From assembly GCA_030158725.1 (NCBI GenBank), contig JAOASJ010000046.1, positions 1-64,000 of the forward strand: a stretch of DNA of 64,000 nucleotides, read 5' to 3'. Each line of letters starts with the position of its first letter. Within the stretch, counting starts at the first letter, position 1. The notes beneath the pieces are model-generated. The model worked only from the letters and a program-made list of their open reading frames with translations. It was not told the DNA's origin and ran no database searches. This DNA comes from Bacteroidia bacterium. GTDB taxonomy: Bacteria; Bacteroidota; Bacteroidia; NS11-12g; UBA955. Shown here piece after piece: positions 27,277 to 36,982 of this stretch. The translations under genes and the position numbers were made by a program.

Positions 27277-29571
27277 ATGAGGCTCATTTTATTAATTGGA
27301 TTTTTTCAATTTGTTCTTCATGGACAAAATCACTTTGTAAATAAGCCAAATGATTTGGGTTATATTTCAGATTCGATATTTATCGAACTTATACATTCGA
27401 AAAAATACGATTTTATTTATCCTTTCCAGTCTGTAAATAATGATACAAACTACTTTGCAGCCAAAGTGCTTAAAAATGGAAAGTACGGTTTTATAAATAT
27501 AAATGGCGATGAAATAGTAGCTCCCATCTACAAGGAATTCGACTTTCAAGGATATGGTTTATTAAAAAACAAATGGAAACCAGTTCCGGTTTATTTATAT
27601 CTTAAGTCACCTATTGCAAATCGTAGGGTACATAGGGTTAATGAAAATCTATTTGTTGTTTACACAAAGAATGATAAAATATTCTTGATTGATTCTTTAG
27701 CCAATAGGTTGCAAAAAAGGAAGTTTCTTCAGGTTGAATATCATGATACGGAATTATTGGTAAGACTAAAGAATAAAAATTATGCCGTTCTTGATAACAA
27801 AGCTAATTTTAAAATCCCCCCAATTTATCAATTCATTAAGTATCTAAACGCAAACAGTTTATTGGCTAAAAAAGATAATAAATGGGGAATTATTAGTGGT
27901 GACAATAGAATAATTATACCTTTTGTTTACGATGAAATAAGTGAATTTAATAGTAATGCAATCTATAAAGTAAAAAACAATTCTAAATATGGTTTGATCA
28001 GAATAAACGGTGATACTTTATTGGAATTAAATTTCGAGGAGCTCCACTCTATGCAAAATTCTAGAGTTAAATTTAAAAACAGTGGTTTGTGGGGTGTTCT
28101 TGATTTAAATGGTAAAATAATAGTCCCCAATATTTACAATTATGTCTCAAATTGCCTAAACAGTCAAGCATATATTGTTGGAAAATATAATGAGTTAAAA
28201 ATATCCAACAATTCCAAACACTCGATTTATAGCGTAAGGAAAATGGTGTATGGAATTTACCATCCGTTTCAAAATGCAGCTCCAAAATTGTTGTTTGATG
28301 GTTTCAATCAATTAGGAAATACGAACTTCTATGTTGTAAATATTAATTCTAAAATTGGATTAGTTGATACTTTAGGTAATTGGATACTTGATTCAGTGTA
28401 TTCTTACTATTCAAACTACTCATCTTATGAATATATTTTCTATCCTAATATAGGTTCTAAAATCTCAACTTTAAAATTATCTCATAACCGATTGATTGTT
28501 GATTCACTATCTAAATTTGGCATGCGGGATTTGAAAAACAACTGCATATTGCCTGCAAATTATAATTCGATAGTGCCAACCATTAATAATTGTTTTCTGG
28601 TTGTAAAAAACAATAAGATGGGTTTGATTGACTCTAATGCTTCGTTATTAATACCAATTATATATCGGAATATTAGGAAATGCTATCAATATCAAGGCGG
28701 GAACCATCATTTGCTAACGGTTGAAGATTCGTTGGGTAACATTGGTTTAGCCAATGCTCAAGGCAACATATTAATACAACCCATATTTAAAGAGTTAAGC
28801 TCAATTCAAAACAATCTATTTATCGTAAAAAATGACTCATTATTTGGGGTAATAGATTCTAATGGAAAAATACTACTGCCTTTATCTGCAAGTAAATTAT
28901 ATTTTGCCAATAATATGTTTTTAGTAAAATATGCCAAATGGGGTATTATAAGTCAAAAAATGGAGTCCGTTTTGCCATGCCAATACAACGCAATTTACCC
29001 TCTGAAATTAGGTGTGTTTTCAATTTCTAAAGATTCACTTTTTGCATTGTATAATAGTCTAACAAAATGTTTCACTGAATTTAAATACCAAAAAATTTCG
29101 GAAACTTATGGTTCTATATATTACGCTCAAATGAACAACAACCGTTATTATTTAAAAACAAATTGCAAAGAATTGGTGCCTATGGAATTCACGATGCTTG
29201 AAGGGTATGATTTTTCTTCAAAAATGATTGTCAAAAACTTGCTTTCAAATAAATACGGTTTAATAGATACTAATGGCATATTGGTCTTGCCTTGCGTTTA
29301 TGAATCATTATACCGCATTAACACAAATAGAAGGTTTCCTGGTTTTGATTTTTACAGTTTTAAATCCAATGGCAAATATGGTTTGTTAGGACCTGACGGA
29401 GAAGTAATTTTGCCTGCCTTGTACGATGAAATTAAATCAGTTAAATATTATGAAATTAGAAAAAAATACCCAAATGGATTTGTTGTAAGGGAAGGTAATA
29501 AATATTTTGTTGTTGATTGGTATAGAAATAAGTTTAGAATTTCAAAACCTGAAAGGTTGTCAACGAATTAA
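27277..29571 (+). CDS. secreted WG-repeat protein with about twelve repeats
   Basis: A 764-residue protein with a signal peptide (MRLILLIGFFQFVLHGQ) followed by about a dozen WG repeats of roughly 45-60 residues, each with a core like K(W/Y)G(L/I)IDxNGxxxxPxxYxx. Examples are YGFININGDEIVAPIYKEF, WGIISGDNRIIIPFVYDEI, WGVLDLNGKIIVPNIYNY, MGLIDSNASLLIPIIYRNI and YGLLGPDGEVILPALYDEI. WG repeats build beta-propeller-like folds of unknown ligand. No T9SS sorting domain is seen at the C-terminus. Its stop overlaps the convergent aminotransferase gene by four bases. Confidence 0.88.
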   Translation: MRLILLIGFFQFVLHGQNHFVNKPNDLGYISDSIFIELIHSKKYDFIYPFQSVNNDTNYFAAKVLKNGKYGFININGDEIVAPIYKEFDFQGYGLLKNKWKPVPVYLYLKSPIANRRVHRVNENLFVVYTKNDKIFLIDSLANRLQKRKFLQVEYHDTELLVRLKNKNYAVLDNKANFKIPPIYQFIKYLNANSLLAKKDNKWGIISGDNRIIIPFVYDEISEFNSNAIYKVKNNSKYGLIRINGDTLLELNFEELHSMQNSRVKFKNSGLWGVLDLNGKIIVPNIYNYVSNCLNSQAYIVGKYNELKISNNSKHSIYSVRKMVYGIYHPFQNAAPKLLFDGFNQLGNTNFYVVNINSKIGLVDTLGNWILDSVYSYYSNYSSYEYIFYPNIGSKISTLKLSHNRLIVDSLSKFGMRDLKNNCILPANYNSIVPTINNCFLVVKNNKMGLIDSNASLLIPIIYRNIRKCYQYQGGNHHLLTVEDSLGNIGLANAQGNILIQPIFKELSSIQNNLFIVKNDSLFGVIDSNGKILLPLSASKLYFANNMFLVKYAKWGIISQKMESVLPCQYNAIYPLKLGVFSISKDSLFALYNSLTKCFTEFKYQKISETYGSIYYAQMNNNRYYLKTNCKELVPMEFTMLEGYDFSSKMIVKNLLSNKYGLIDTNGILVLPCVYESLYRINTNRRFPGFDFYSFKSNGKYGLLGPDGEVILPALYDEIKSVKYYEIRKKYPNGFVVREGNKYFVVDWYRNKFRISKPERLSTN

Positions 29572-30392
29572 ATCCCAAACAAATCCGCATGGATTTTATA
29601 GGTTTGACTAAACCCATAGTTTTTGTCTTTATAACTTTCAATCCAAGCGATTCCACGTGTAGCATTAGATATGAAAATTTCATCTGCAGTTTCTAAATCT
29701 GATTCGGTAATTACAGTCTCCCTAATTGGATAACCCAAATTTCTTAACTTGTCTAAAATATACTGACGCATTACCCCGTCCAAACAATATTCTGTAAGTG
29801 CTGGGGTTAAAATTTCCTCGCCACTAATTATAAAAATATTGGCATTGAATGTTTCAGCTATGTTACCCTGCTCATTGTATAATAACACAGTATCATATTG
29901 ATGCTCTGTTGCATGAATACCAGCCAATACATAGTGCATCGCAGATAACGGTTTAAAGAAACTTAAAAAGTTAGAAGGCTTTAAAATCAATCTATAAGAC
30001 CCCAATTTAAGTCCTACATCGTTTATAGGATAATTGGCTTTAGCCTCAGTCATTTCAATTAAAAAACAACATTTGTTTCTTTGTGGAGCATAAAATCCTT
30101 CACATTCTCTATAAAATACAATTCGGCAACGGGCATTTACCCATCCGTTTTTCAAACAAAGTAATTCTATTTGATCCTCAAAGTACTGTTGTGACCATCT
30201 TTCATTTAACGGTAAGTGAAAAAAAGTGGATGCTCTTAGAATACGTTGATAGTGTAGGTCAAATAATTGAGCACGTTTGTTTACTACTTTGATGCTCTCA
30301 AAGAATCCGTCTCCATATTTATAAATACGGCTTTGTGAATTAAAGATCTTATCATCGGCGTCGGTTAATACACCTTGAAAACTGATCAACAT
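29568..30392 (-). CDS. class IV (PabC/branched-chain type) aminotransferase or lyase
   Basis: A 274-residue PLP enzyme of fold type IV. Visible features are the N-terminal SRIYKYGDGFFESIKV, the region FFKPLSAMHYVLAG whose Lys aligns with the PLP Lys of the family, and NIAETFNANIFII with TPALTEYCLDGVMRQYIL, which bind PLP phosphate. It could be aminodeoxychorismate lyase (PabC) or an amino acid aminotransferase; the sequence seen here does not decide. No pabA or pabB is near. Divergent from the large T9SS gene. Confidence 0.8.
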   Translation of the reverse strand: MLISFQGVLTDADDKIFNSQSRIYKYGDGFFESIKVVNKRAQLFDLHYQRILRASTFFHLPLNERWSQQYFEDQIELLCLKNGWVNARCRIVFYRECEGFYAPQRNKCCFLIEMTEAKANYPINDVGLKLGSYRLILKPSNFLSFFKPLSAMHYVLAGIHATEHQYDTVLLYNEQGNIAETFNANIFIISGEEILTPALTEYCLDGVMRQYILDKLRNLGYPIRETVITESDLETADEIFISNATRGIAWIESYKDKNYGFSQTYKIHADLFGI

Positions 30393-30413
30393 GGTTGCAA
30401 TATACTAAGTTTT

Positions 30414-30442
30414 TTGAATTCCGAACTAAAAATTTATATTTG
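30414..30442 (+). promoter_or_regulatory. promoter TTG-N18-TATATTTG for the large T9SS gene
   Basis: TTG at 30414-30416, 18 bases, TATATTTG at 30435-30442; the ATG at 30453 follows ten bases later. One of the best -33/-7 pairs in the window. Confidence 0.72.
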
Positions 30443-30452
30443 TATACATTCT

Positions 30453-33400
30453 ATGCTTAAAAAAGTACCAGTTTTTGTTTTTCTATTTTTCTCCTTTCAT
30501 TATTCTATAGCTCAAAACACACAAGACACCATCGATAATCCTTATTGGATTGAGATGATGCAAAATCAATCACTTAATATTCATCAAACCCAGAGGGCTT
30601 TTAATTTGTATTGGAGCAATAAGCCAATTCAAAAAGGAAGCGGTTGGAAAGCTTTTAAACGCTGGGAATATTTATCTCTAAAATTGGTGGATAGTTTAGG
30701 CTTTTTCCCAAATTCTAGCCTACAATACCAAGACTTTCTCAATAAAGTTGATGCTGATAACAAACTGTGGGACATTGTAATACCGGGACTAGGACCAGGA
30801 ACTGCTCCATGTAAAAACCAAGGCAATTGGAAATCTATAGGCCCCAATTCATTGCCAATTAATAATACTGGGCAAATGAACGGGATGGGCCGTGTTAATG
30901 CCATTGCCCTACATCCCACTGATACCAATACTATGTTTATTGGTTCTGCCGCAGGTGGAATCTGGAAAACAACAGATGGCGGAATAACATGGAAAGTAAA
31001 TTCTGATTCTCTTCCAACACTAGGTGTTTCGGCCATTGCGATTAATCCCACCAATCCAAGTGTCATGTATTTTGGGTCAGGCGACCGCGATGCAGGAGAT
31101 GCTGCTGGTTTTGGGGTATTTAAAAGTAATAACTCTGGTCTAACTTGGTTTATTTCCAACACAGGCATGGGAAATAGAAAAGTAGCCCGCTTAATTATTG
31201 ATCCTAACAACGTAAATATACTAATTGCTGCCACTGATAATGGAATTTACCGCTCAGTAAATGCAGGTGTAAACTGGACTCAAACATTTAACGGGGGATT
31301 TTTTAAGGATATTATTTTCAAACCCAATAATTCAAAAGTCGTCTACGCTACAAGAAATGGCTTATTCTACCGTTCTATTGACAATGGTGTCAATTGGACC
31401 AATCTAAGCAATGGTTTGCCAACTACTTCCATTTCACGTGCTGTAATTGAAGTAAATGCCAAGGACCCTAAAATGGTTTATTTTTGGATTGCAACTGGAA
31501 GTGTGCACAAGGGGATGTACTTGTCCAGAGATAGTGGGTCAACCTTTAAAACACAATCTACAACCCCGAATCTCCACGATTATTCAACCAATGGTAGCGG
31601 TAGCGCTGGGCAAGCTTGGTATGATATGGATATGGTCTCTGACCCTAGTAATCAAGCAATATTATATTGTGGTGGTGTTAATATTTTTAAATCGACTGAT
31701 ACTGGTAAAACCTGGACCATTGCTGGATATTGGGTGAATCAAATTCATGCCGATCAACATGAACTCGCCGCTAGTCCAATTACAAATAGAATTTTTGCTG
31801 GAAACGATGGTGGATTTTATGCTTCTAGGAACAAAGGAAATTCTTGGATCCCTATTGGAAGCGGCCTAGGTATTGCTCAAATTTATAAAATGGGGGCAGC
31901 CAGAAATGTAAAAAATATTCTAATCAATGGTTACCAAGACAATGGAACTGCTAACTACAATAAAAACTGGTATACCACCTATGGTGGAGATGGAATGGAT
32001 TGTGAAATTGACCAAACAGATTCAAGGTATAGTTACGGTGAACTATACTACGGTAGTATCTTTAGGGTTTTTAATGTCAATGCTCAAGCCACAATTGCCA
32101 ACAATGGTTACATTGCTGCAGGAAGCGATACCATCAACGAATCTGGTGGCTGGGTAACACCTTTCACCCTTAGAGAAGGATATGGAAACACGATGTTTAT
32201 TGGTTACAAAAATATTTGGCGAAGCAATAACATAAAAAACTCACCGGTTACTTGGAAGAAAATTTCCAATAATTTAGGTGGAATCAATTCAGTTGATTTT
32301 AATGAAATTGAAAGCAATATCGCCAATTCTGATATTCTATATGCAGCCCGTTCAAATGGTACTTTTTTTAGAAGTGATAATGTTAATGCAACATCTCCAA
32401 CCTGGTCGACCATAACTTTGCCCACTTCTGGAGTTGTAAATGCAATTGAAACTGATCCTAAGAACCAAAATGCTGTCTATATAGGAATTGGAAACAAAGT
32501 GTATAAGTCAAATAATAAGGGGAGTAATTGGACCCAAGTATTTTCGAATTTCTCGAACAATGTTGCTTCTATTCTACTAGATACATCGAATAAAAAAAGA
32601 GGCTTATATGTGGCTACAATGGGTGGAGGAGTTTGGTACACTGATACCACTCAATCCGCTTGGCGTTATTTTAGCAAAGGTTTACCAAACACTGTAAATG
32701 TAACAGATTTGGAAATGTACTATGAACCTAATAAGGCATGCAACTGCAATATTCTATATGGTTCAACTTACAATAGAGGAAATTATTTCACGACTATTTT
32801 TAATGATGGCACTCAAAAACCTGTCGCTTTATTAGATCCTTACGATACTGTTATTTGTACTTCAGCAATATTGAGTTTTAACAGCAAAACATGCAATAAC
32901 CCAACACGATTTAAATGGGCTTTCTCACCATCTTCGTTTGTCTACACCAATTCAAGTGATTCAACAACGGAAAACCCGTCAATTAAGTTTACCAATCCTG
33001 GAATTTACAATTACAAATTCATGGCAGAAAATTGCAATGGTATAGATACCTTGATTGGTTTTATAACCGTTGGAGATACTGCCAAAAAGGCCTGTATTCC
33101 TAGCACTACAAATAACTTTGGAGGGTTGGGCATCTTCAATGTTAATATATCTAATGTCAACCGTTCTTCAGGTGATAGAACTCAAGAGGGGCCTTATGTG
33201 GACTTAACTTGTTCGAATTTAATTAAAGTCAAACGGGGTAAAAAATATGCTTTAAAAGTAGTTACTGGACAATACAACAATGAACAAGTAAAAGCATTTA
33301 TTGATTTCAATAACAACGGTGTTTTAACTGATCTTGGTGAATTGGTCTACCAACCAGTTGCTGGGTTAATTAACCATCTAGACACCATAACCATTCCGCT

Positions 33401-35795
33401 TAATGCAAAAATTGGAACCATCTTAAGAATGAGAATTCGAAGCGATTTCAATAGTCTTGGGACCAATCCATGTAGTAATTTGAATTATGGACAAACCGAA
33501 GATTATGGGCTTTATATTGAACCAGAACTAATCCCAAAATTTGTAAGCAACAAACCTAAAGTTTGCCCTAATGCAACCATGGTTTTTACCGACTCAAGTA
33601 ATTTACCTGGAATTAAATACCAGTGGAGTTTTGGCGCTGCTGCAATTCCCTCAACAGCAATTGGCAAAGGTCCGCATTCAGTATACTATACTAGCTCAGG
33701 TTATAAAACAGTAAGCTTAACCATAGATGGTAAACAAACCAAAAAAGACAGCGCAGTGTTTATTTACAAAGCCCCAAACATGCAAATTGCATGGATTAAG
33801 GGCGATTCTTCATTATGTGTTGGAAAATCATTTGTCTTGAAGGCAAACGATTTAAATGCTTCAGGCGCAACCTACCAATGGCAACATAATTTTATCAATA
33901 TAAAAGATTCAACATTTCAATTTTATAGAATTGGTTCAAGTAAATTTTCTGATAGTGGCACGTATTCAATTATCGCAAGTAATCAGTGTAAAGACACCTT
34001 TACTGTAAATCTTAAAATTAGACCTAAGCCATTAATGAGTCTTTCTATAAATGACAGCACCCAATGTTTTTCTGGACATTCATTTGTATTGAAAAATCTA
34101 AGTACTATAACAAATTCAAGCCTTAAAAATATTTGGAAATACAGCGATAACTTTAAAGATTCCAACATCAATTCAATACATTCATTTGCAGGAATAGGGA
34201 AGTATACTGCCAAGTTAATATGCTTTACTCCATTTGCTTGTCTAGATTCATTAATTCAATCATTAGAAGTATATGAAAGTCCAAAGGCTGCCTTCACAAT
34301 TTCACCTAAAGAACAATGCTTCAAAGGAAATTCATTCGCCTTTTCTAATTTAAGTACATCCAATTCTGGGATATTTACCTCTCAATGGAGTATGGGTGAT
34401 GGAACCACTTCAAATGTATTTTCACCATCAAATAAATCCTATAAACTATTTGATTCTGCTTATTCAGTAAAGCTTGTATTAGAGACAGCCAAGCAGTGTA
34501 AGGATTCAATTCAGTATAAGATTAAATTATGGCCACAAACCAATTTAATGTTTACGGTCAATGATTCAGTGCAATGTTTCAAACAAAATAATTTTATAGC
34601 TTCAAACAACAGCAGTATTCCTTCTGGAACATATAGTTTGCAATGGAATATGGGCGATGGTAATTTGAAGACTGGAAATTCTATCAATCACGCATATTTA
34701 AACAAAGGTATTTACAGCCTAAAACTTTATTCAGTTACTGATAAATTATGCAAAGACACCTTAGTAAAAACTTTGAATGTGTTGGAGTCTCCAATTGCAA
34801 ATTTTGATATTAATGATACCATTCAATGCTTAACAGGAAATGTATTTAATTTAGACGATAAAACAATATCAAATCTAAGTTATACTAGAAAATGGTACCA
34901 CCCATTGCTTTCTGTAAACCAAAACAAGATTGAAGTTTTTTCTAGCACCGATACAGGATTTAATACCATTAGTTTATCAGTTTCAAACAGCGTTGCTTGT
35001 TCCGATTCAATAACTAAAAAAGTTTATGTAGCACCTATGCCAGATTTTGAAGTAAATGGTCCAAAAGAGATGTGCAAAAACGATACTGCCACATTTAGTA
35101 TAATTGGTCTTTCAAATAATAATTATGAATGGAAGGTAAATAGTCTAAGTAAGGGCAATGGCCAAAACTATACTTTTATTGGCCAAAATTCTGGTTTTTA
35201 CAACTTTGAAGTAATTGCTACAAGTCCTTTTGCTTGTGTGACAAATAAAACGCTCAATAATTTTATATTGGTAAACGAATTGCCTTTCGTTGATTTTACA
35301 GATTCAATTAGCTACCAAGACCCTTTGCTGTTGTTAACTTTTACAGATAAATCAAAAAGCTCAACAGTATCAAGGAATTGGTATTTTTCAAATGGAACCA
35401 CAGGTTCAAATAGAATAGAATCATTTCTAATTGACGATTCATCATTGATTAGCGCCAAATTAATTGTTATTGATTCCAATAATTGCAAGTCGGAAATTTC
35501 AAAGTCAATCATTTATAAAGTACCATATTATATCCCTAATGCATTTACCCCTAACAACGATGGGGTTAATGATGTATTCAGAATTTATGGTTTATATAAA
35601 TATAAATCATTCTCTTTAAATGTATACAACCGTTGGGGTGAATTGCTTTTTAATACCAATGATTCAAAAATTGGATGGAATGGACTTTTCATGGGCGAAT
35701 TAGTGCCTACAGGTAATTATCTTTACACCATAGAATTTGAAAATCTTGAAGGTTCTAAAACAATTGAAAACGGAACCATATTATTAATAAGATAA
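30453..35795 (+). CDS. giant secreted protein: BNR/VPS10-like propeller, GEVED, PKD repeats, type B T9SS domain
   Basis: A 1780-residue surface protein. Order: signal peptide (MLKKVPVFVFLFFSFHYSIAQ); a region of about 550 residues with sortilin/BNR-like repeats (IFIGSAAGGIWKTTDGGITW-type units such as GGIWKTTDGGITW and GVFKSNNSGLTWF); a GEVED domain near residues 910-1020 (KAFIDFNNNGVLTD, NYGQTEDYGLYI); then tandem PKD-like domains, four of which begin with a QCF or QCL motif (about residues 1203, 1285, 1372, 1455); and a C-terminal gliding-type domain (YIPNAFTPNNDGVNDVFRI, NRWGELLF, GNYLYTIEF), a type B T9SS signal. The apparent start at 30375 precedes the promoter, so I use 30453. Likely adhesin or structural protein. 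Confidence 0.88.
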   Translation: MLKKVPVFVFLFFSFHYSIAQNTQDTIDNPYWIEMMQNQSLNIHQTQRAFNLYWSNKPIQKGSGWKAFKRWEYLSLKLVDSLGFFPNSSLQYQDFLNKVDADNKLWDIVIPGLGPGTAPCKNQGNWKSIGPNSLPINNTGQMNGMGRVNAIALHPTDTNTMFIGSAAGGIWKTTDGGITWKVNSDSLPTLGVSAIAINPTNPSVMYFGSGDRDAGDAAGFGVFKSNNSGLTWFISNTGMGNRKVARLIIDPNNVNILIAATDNGIYRSVNAGVNWTQTFNGGFFKDIIFKPNNSKVVYATRNGLFYRSIDNGVNWTNLSNGLPTTSISRAVIEVNAKDPKMVYFWIATGSVHKGMYLSRDSGSTFKTQSTTPNLHDYSTNGSGSAGQAWYDMDMVSDPSNQAILYCGGVNIFKSTDTGKTWTIAGYWVNQIHADQHELAASPITNRIFAGNDGGFYASRNKGNSWIPIGSGLGIAQIYKMGAARNVKNILINGYQDNGTANYNKNWYTTYGGDGMDCEIDQTDSRYSYGELYYGSIFRVFNVNAQATIANNGYIAAGSDTINESGGWVTPFTLREGYGNTMFIGYKNIWRSNNIKNSPVTWKKISNNLGGINSVDFNEIESNIANSDILYAARSNGTFFRSDNVNATSPTWSTITLPTSGVVNAIETDPKNQNAVYIGIGNKVYKSNNKGSNWTQVFSNFSNNVASILLDTSNKKRGLYVATMGGGVWYTDTTQSAWRYFSKGLPNTVNVTDLEMYYEPNKACNCNILYGSTYNRGNYFTTIFNDGTQKPVALLDPYDTVICTSAILSFNSKTCNNPTRFKWAFSPSSFVYTNSSDSTTENPSIKFTNPGIYNYKFMAENCNGIDTLIGFITVGDTAKKACIPSTTNNFGGLGIFNVNISNVNRSSGDRTQEGPYVDLTCSNLIKVKRGKKYALKVVTGQYNNEQVKAFIDFNNNGVLTDLGELVYQPVAGLINHLDTITIPLNAKIGTILRMRIRSDFNSLGTNPCSNLNYGQTEDYGLYIEPELIPKFVSNKPKVCPNATMVFTDSSNLPGIKYQWSFGAAAIPSTAIGKGPHSVYYTSSGYKTVSLTIDGKQTKKDSAVFIYKAPNMQIAWIKGDSSLCVGKSFVLKANDLNASGATYQWQHNFINIKDSTFQFYRIGSSKFSDSGTYSIIASNQCKDTFTVNLKIRPKPLMSLSINDSTQCFSGHSFVLKNLSTITNSSLKNIWKYSDNFKDSNINSIHSFAGIGKYTAKLICFTPFACLDSLIQSLEVYESPKAAFTISPKEQCFKGNSFAFSNLSTSNSGIFTSQWSMGDGTTSNVFSPSNKSYKLFDSAYSVKLVLETAKQCKDSIQYKIKLWPQTNLMFTVNDSVQCFKQNNFIASNNSSIPSGTYSLQWNMGDGNLKTGNSINHAYLNKGIYSLKLYSVTDKLCKDTLVKTLNVLESPIANFDINDTIQCLTGNVFNLDDKTISNLSYTRKWYHPLLSVNQNKIEVFSSTDTGFNTISLSVSNSVACSDSITKKVYVAPMPDFEVNGPKEMCKNDTATFSIIGLSNNNYEWKVNSLSKGNGQNYTFIGQNSGFYNFEVIATSPFACVTNKTLNNFILVNELPFVDFTDSISYQDPLLLLTFTDKSKSSTVSRNWYFSNGTTGSNRIESFLIDDSSLISAKLIVIDSNNCKSEISKSIIYKVPYYIPNAFTPNNDGVNDVFRIYGLYKYKSFSLNVYNRWGELLFNTNDSKIGWNGLFMGELVPTGNYLYTIEFENLEGSKTIENGTILLIR

Positions 35796-35799
35796 AAAC

Positions 35800-36021
35800 A
35801 TGCAAGGACCTGACCCGAATATATTACTTAAGTTGGTGGAAATGAAAATGCCCTTTGGCAAATACAAAGGGACAATAATATGTGATTTACCTGTCTCTTA
35901 TCTTGAGTGGTTTAGCAGCAAAGGTTTTCCCGAAGGTCAACTAGGAATGTTGTTGAGAACCATTTACGAAATAAAGGTTAATGGACTTGAGTATTTATTG
36001 AAGCCCTTAAGAAATCGCTAA
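35800..36021 (+). CDS. DUF3820-family small protein
   Basis: A 73-residue cytoplasmic protein whose core MPFGKYKG, SYLEWFSSKGFPEGQLG and YEIKVNGLEYLL match the DUF3820 family, which is described as quorum-sensing-regulated in proteobacteria but has no established biochemical role. It begins four bases after the stop of the giant T9SS gene and may simply read through from it. One base separates its stop from the convergent lipoprotein gene. Confidence 0.8.
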   Translation: MQGPDPNILLKLVEMKMPFGKYKGTIICDLPVSYLEWFSSKGFPEGQLGMLLRTIYEIKVNGLEYLLKPLRNR

Positions 36022-36022
36022 C

Positions 36023-36394
36023 TTATTGAGCCGTATGAAATAAAAAAAACACAGAATCCTCGTGCATTTTTAATTCGTACTTTGATAAAATATCTATTTT
36101 GAAATGCCTAATGGTATCTGGTGAAGAATAATGTAAATGCAAAGTGTGGTCTGAATAAGTCCACTTTCCTTTCATTTGTTTCTTTACTGATTCAATATAA
36201 TACTCGAAAGTACTATCAGATTTAACATTCATATGGTCATTGTCCATGACTTCAATAACATCTAATCCGTTTTTTTGAATGTTAATGTATTTCCAATTAC
36301 CTACGATAAATTCAGACTCTGTCTTCTGATGACAAGACAATAGTATAAACGTTGTAAGCGTTAGAAGAATTTTATTTACGCTGATCAATTTCAT
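36023..36394 (-). CDS. small lipocalin-like lipoprotein
   Basis: A 123-residue lipoprotein (MKLISVNKILLTLTTFILLSC). The body starts FIVGNWKYINIQKNG and has alternating beta-strand segments (TFEYYIESVKKQMKGKWTY, HTLHLHYSS), as in the short lipocalin-like lipoproteins common in Bacteroidota. The ligand is unknown. Its first 23 bases overlap the end of the upstream nuclease gene, which suggests translational coupling. Confidence 0.7.
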   Translation of the reverse strand: MKLISVNKILLTLTTFILLSCHQKTESEFIVGNWKYINIQKNGLDVIEVMDNDHMNVKSDSTFEYYIESVKKQMKGKWTYSDHTLHLHYSSPDTIRHFKIDILSKYELKMHEDSVFFLFHTAQ

Positions 36395-36965
36395 CTCGAA
36401 TTTGGGCAGCTTTCATATAATCTTCATTACGCAATGCTTCGTCTAATAATTCTTCTAGTTCGTTAATTGTTTTTCCTTTGAAAGCATCATTGGCAGATTT
36501 CTCTCCAATATGAGACAAATCATCTCCATCATCGCGACCAGGTTTTTGAATATGATTTTCTTCTATTTCAATACCAGCTTCCTCTAAAATAGACTCGGTT
36601 GTGAAAATAGGACAGTTAAATCTAACTGCAATTGCAATTGCATCGCTGGTTCTACAATCGATACTAATTTTCTCATCCGTATTTTCTACAATTAAAGAGG
36701 CGTAAAAAACACCTTCTTTTAATTGATGTATGAATACTTCCGTAATAGTGAATCCAAGTTTTTTTGCAAAAACTAAGAATAAATCATGCGTCAAAGGACG
36801 GTCAGTATTTATTCCTTCTAATGGAATAGCAATGGCTTGTGCCTCGAATTGTCCTACTATTATCGGTAATTTGCGTTCACCGTCAATCTCAGCTAATATA
36901 AGGCTATAAGACCCTTTTATTTGTGAGGGAGCAATACCGTAGATATCCAATTCGATTTTTTTCAA
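36372..36965 (-). CDS. bifunctional nuclease (DUF151) with C-terminal UVR motif
   Basis: A 197-residue cytoplasmic protein. Residues 1-130 form the bifunctional nuclease (BFN/DUF151) domain: LPIIVGQFEAQAIAI, RPLTHDLFLVFAKKLG, DCRTSDAIAIAVRFNCPIF. The last 35 residues carry a UvrB/UvrC-type helix pair (LLDEALRNEDYMKAAQIRDEI). Plant BFN1-type proteins are DNases and RNases; the activity in bacteria is inferred from that. Last but one gene of the etfB-etfA unit, 17 bases downstream of etfA. Confidence 0.88.
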   Translation of the reverse strand: MKKIELDIYGIAPSQIKGSYSLILAEIDGERKLPIIVGQFEAQAIAIPLEGINTDRPLTHDLFLVFAKKLGFTITEVFIHQLKEGVFYASLIVENTDEKISIDCRTSDAIAIAVRFNCPIFTTESILEEAGIEIEENHIQKPGRDDGDDLSHIGEKSANDAFKGKTINELEELLDEALRNEDYMKAAQIRDEIDQRK

Positions 36966-36982
36966 TAGTCGAAAAAATTAGT

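Noticed and set aside
30629-31234. Long minus-strand ORF (201 codons) inside the giant T9SS gene
   Set aside because: It is antisense to well-formed BNR-like repeats, has Pro-rich shadow composition and no promoter or domain.
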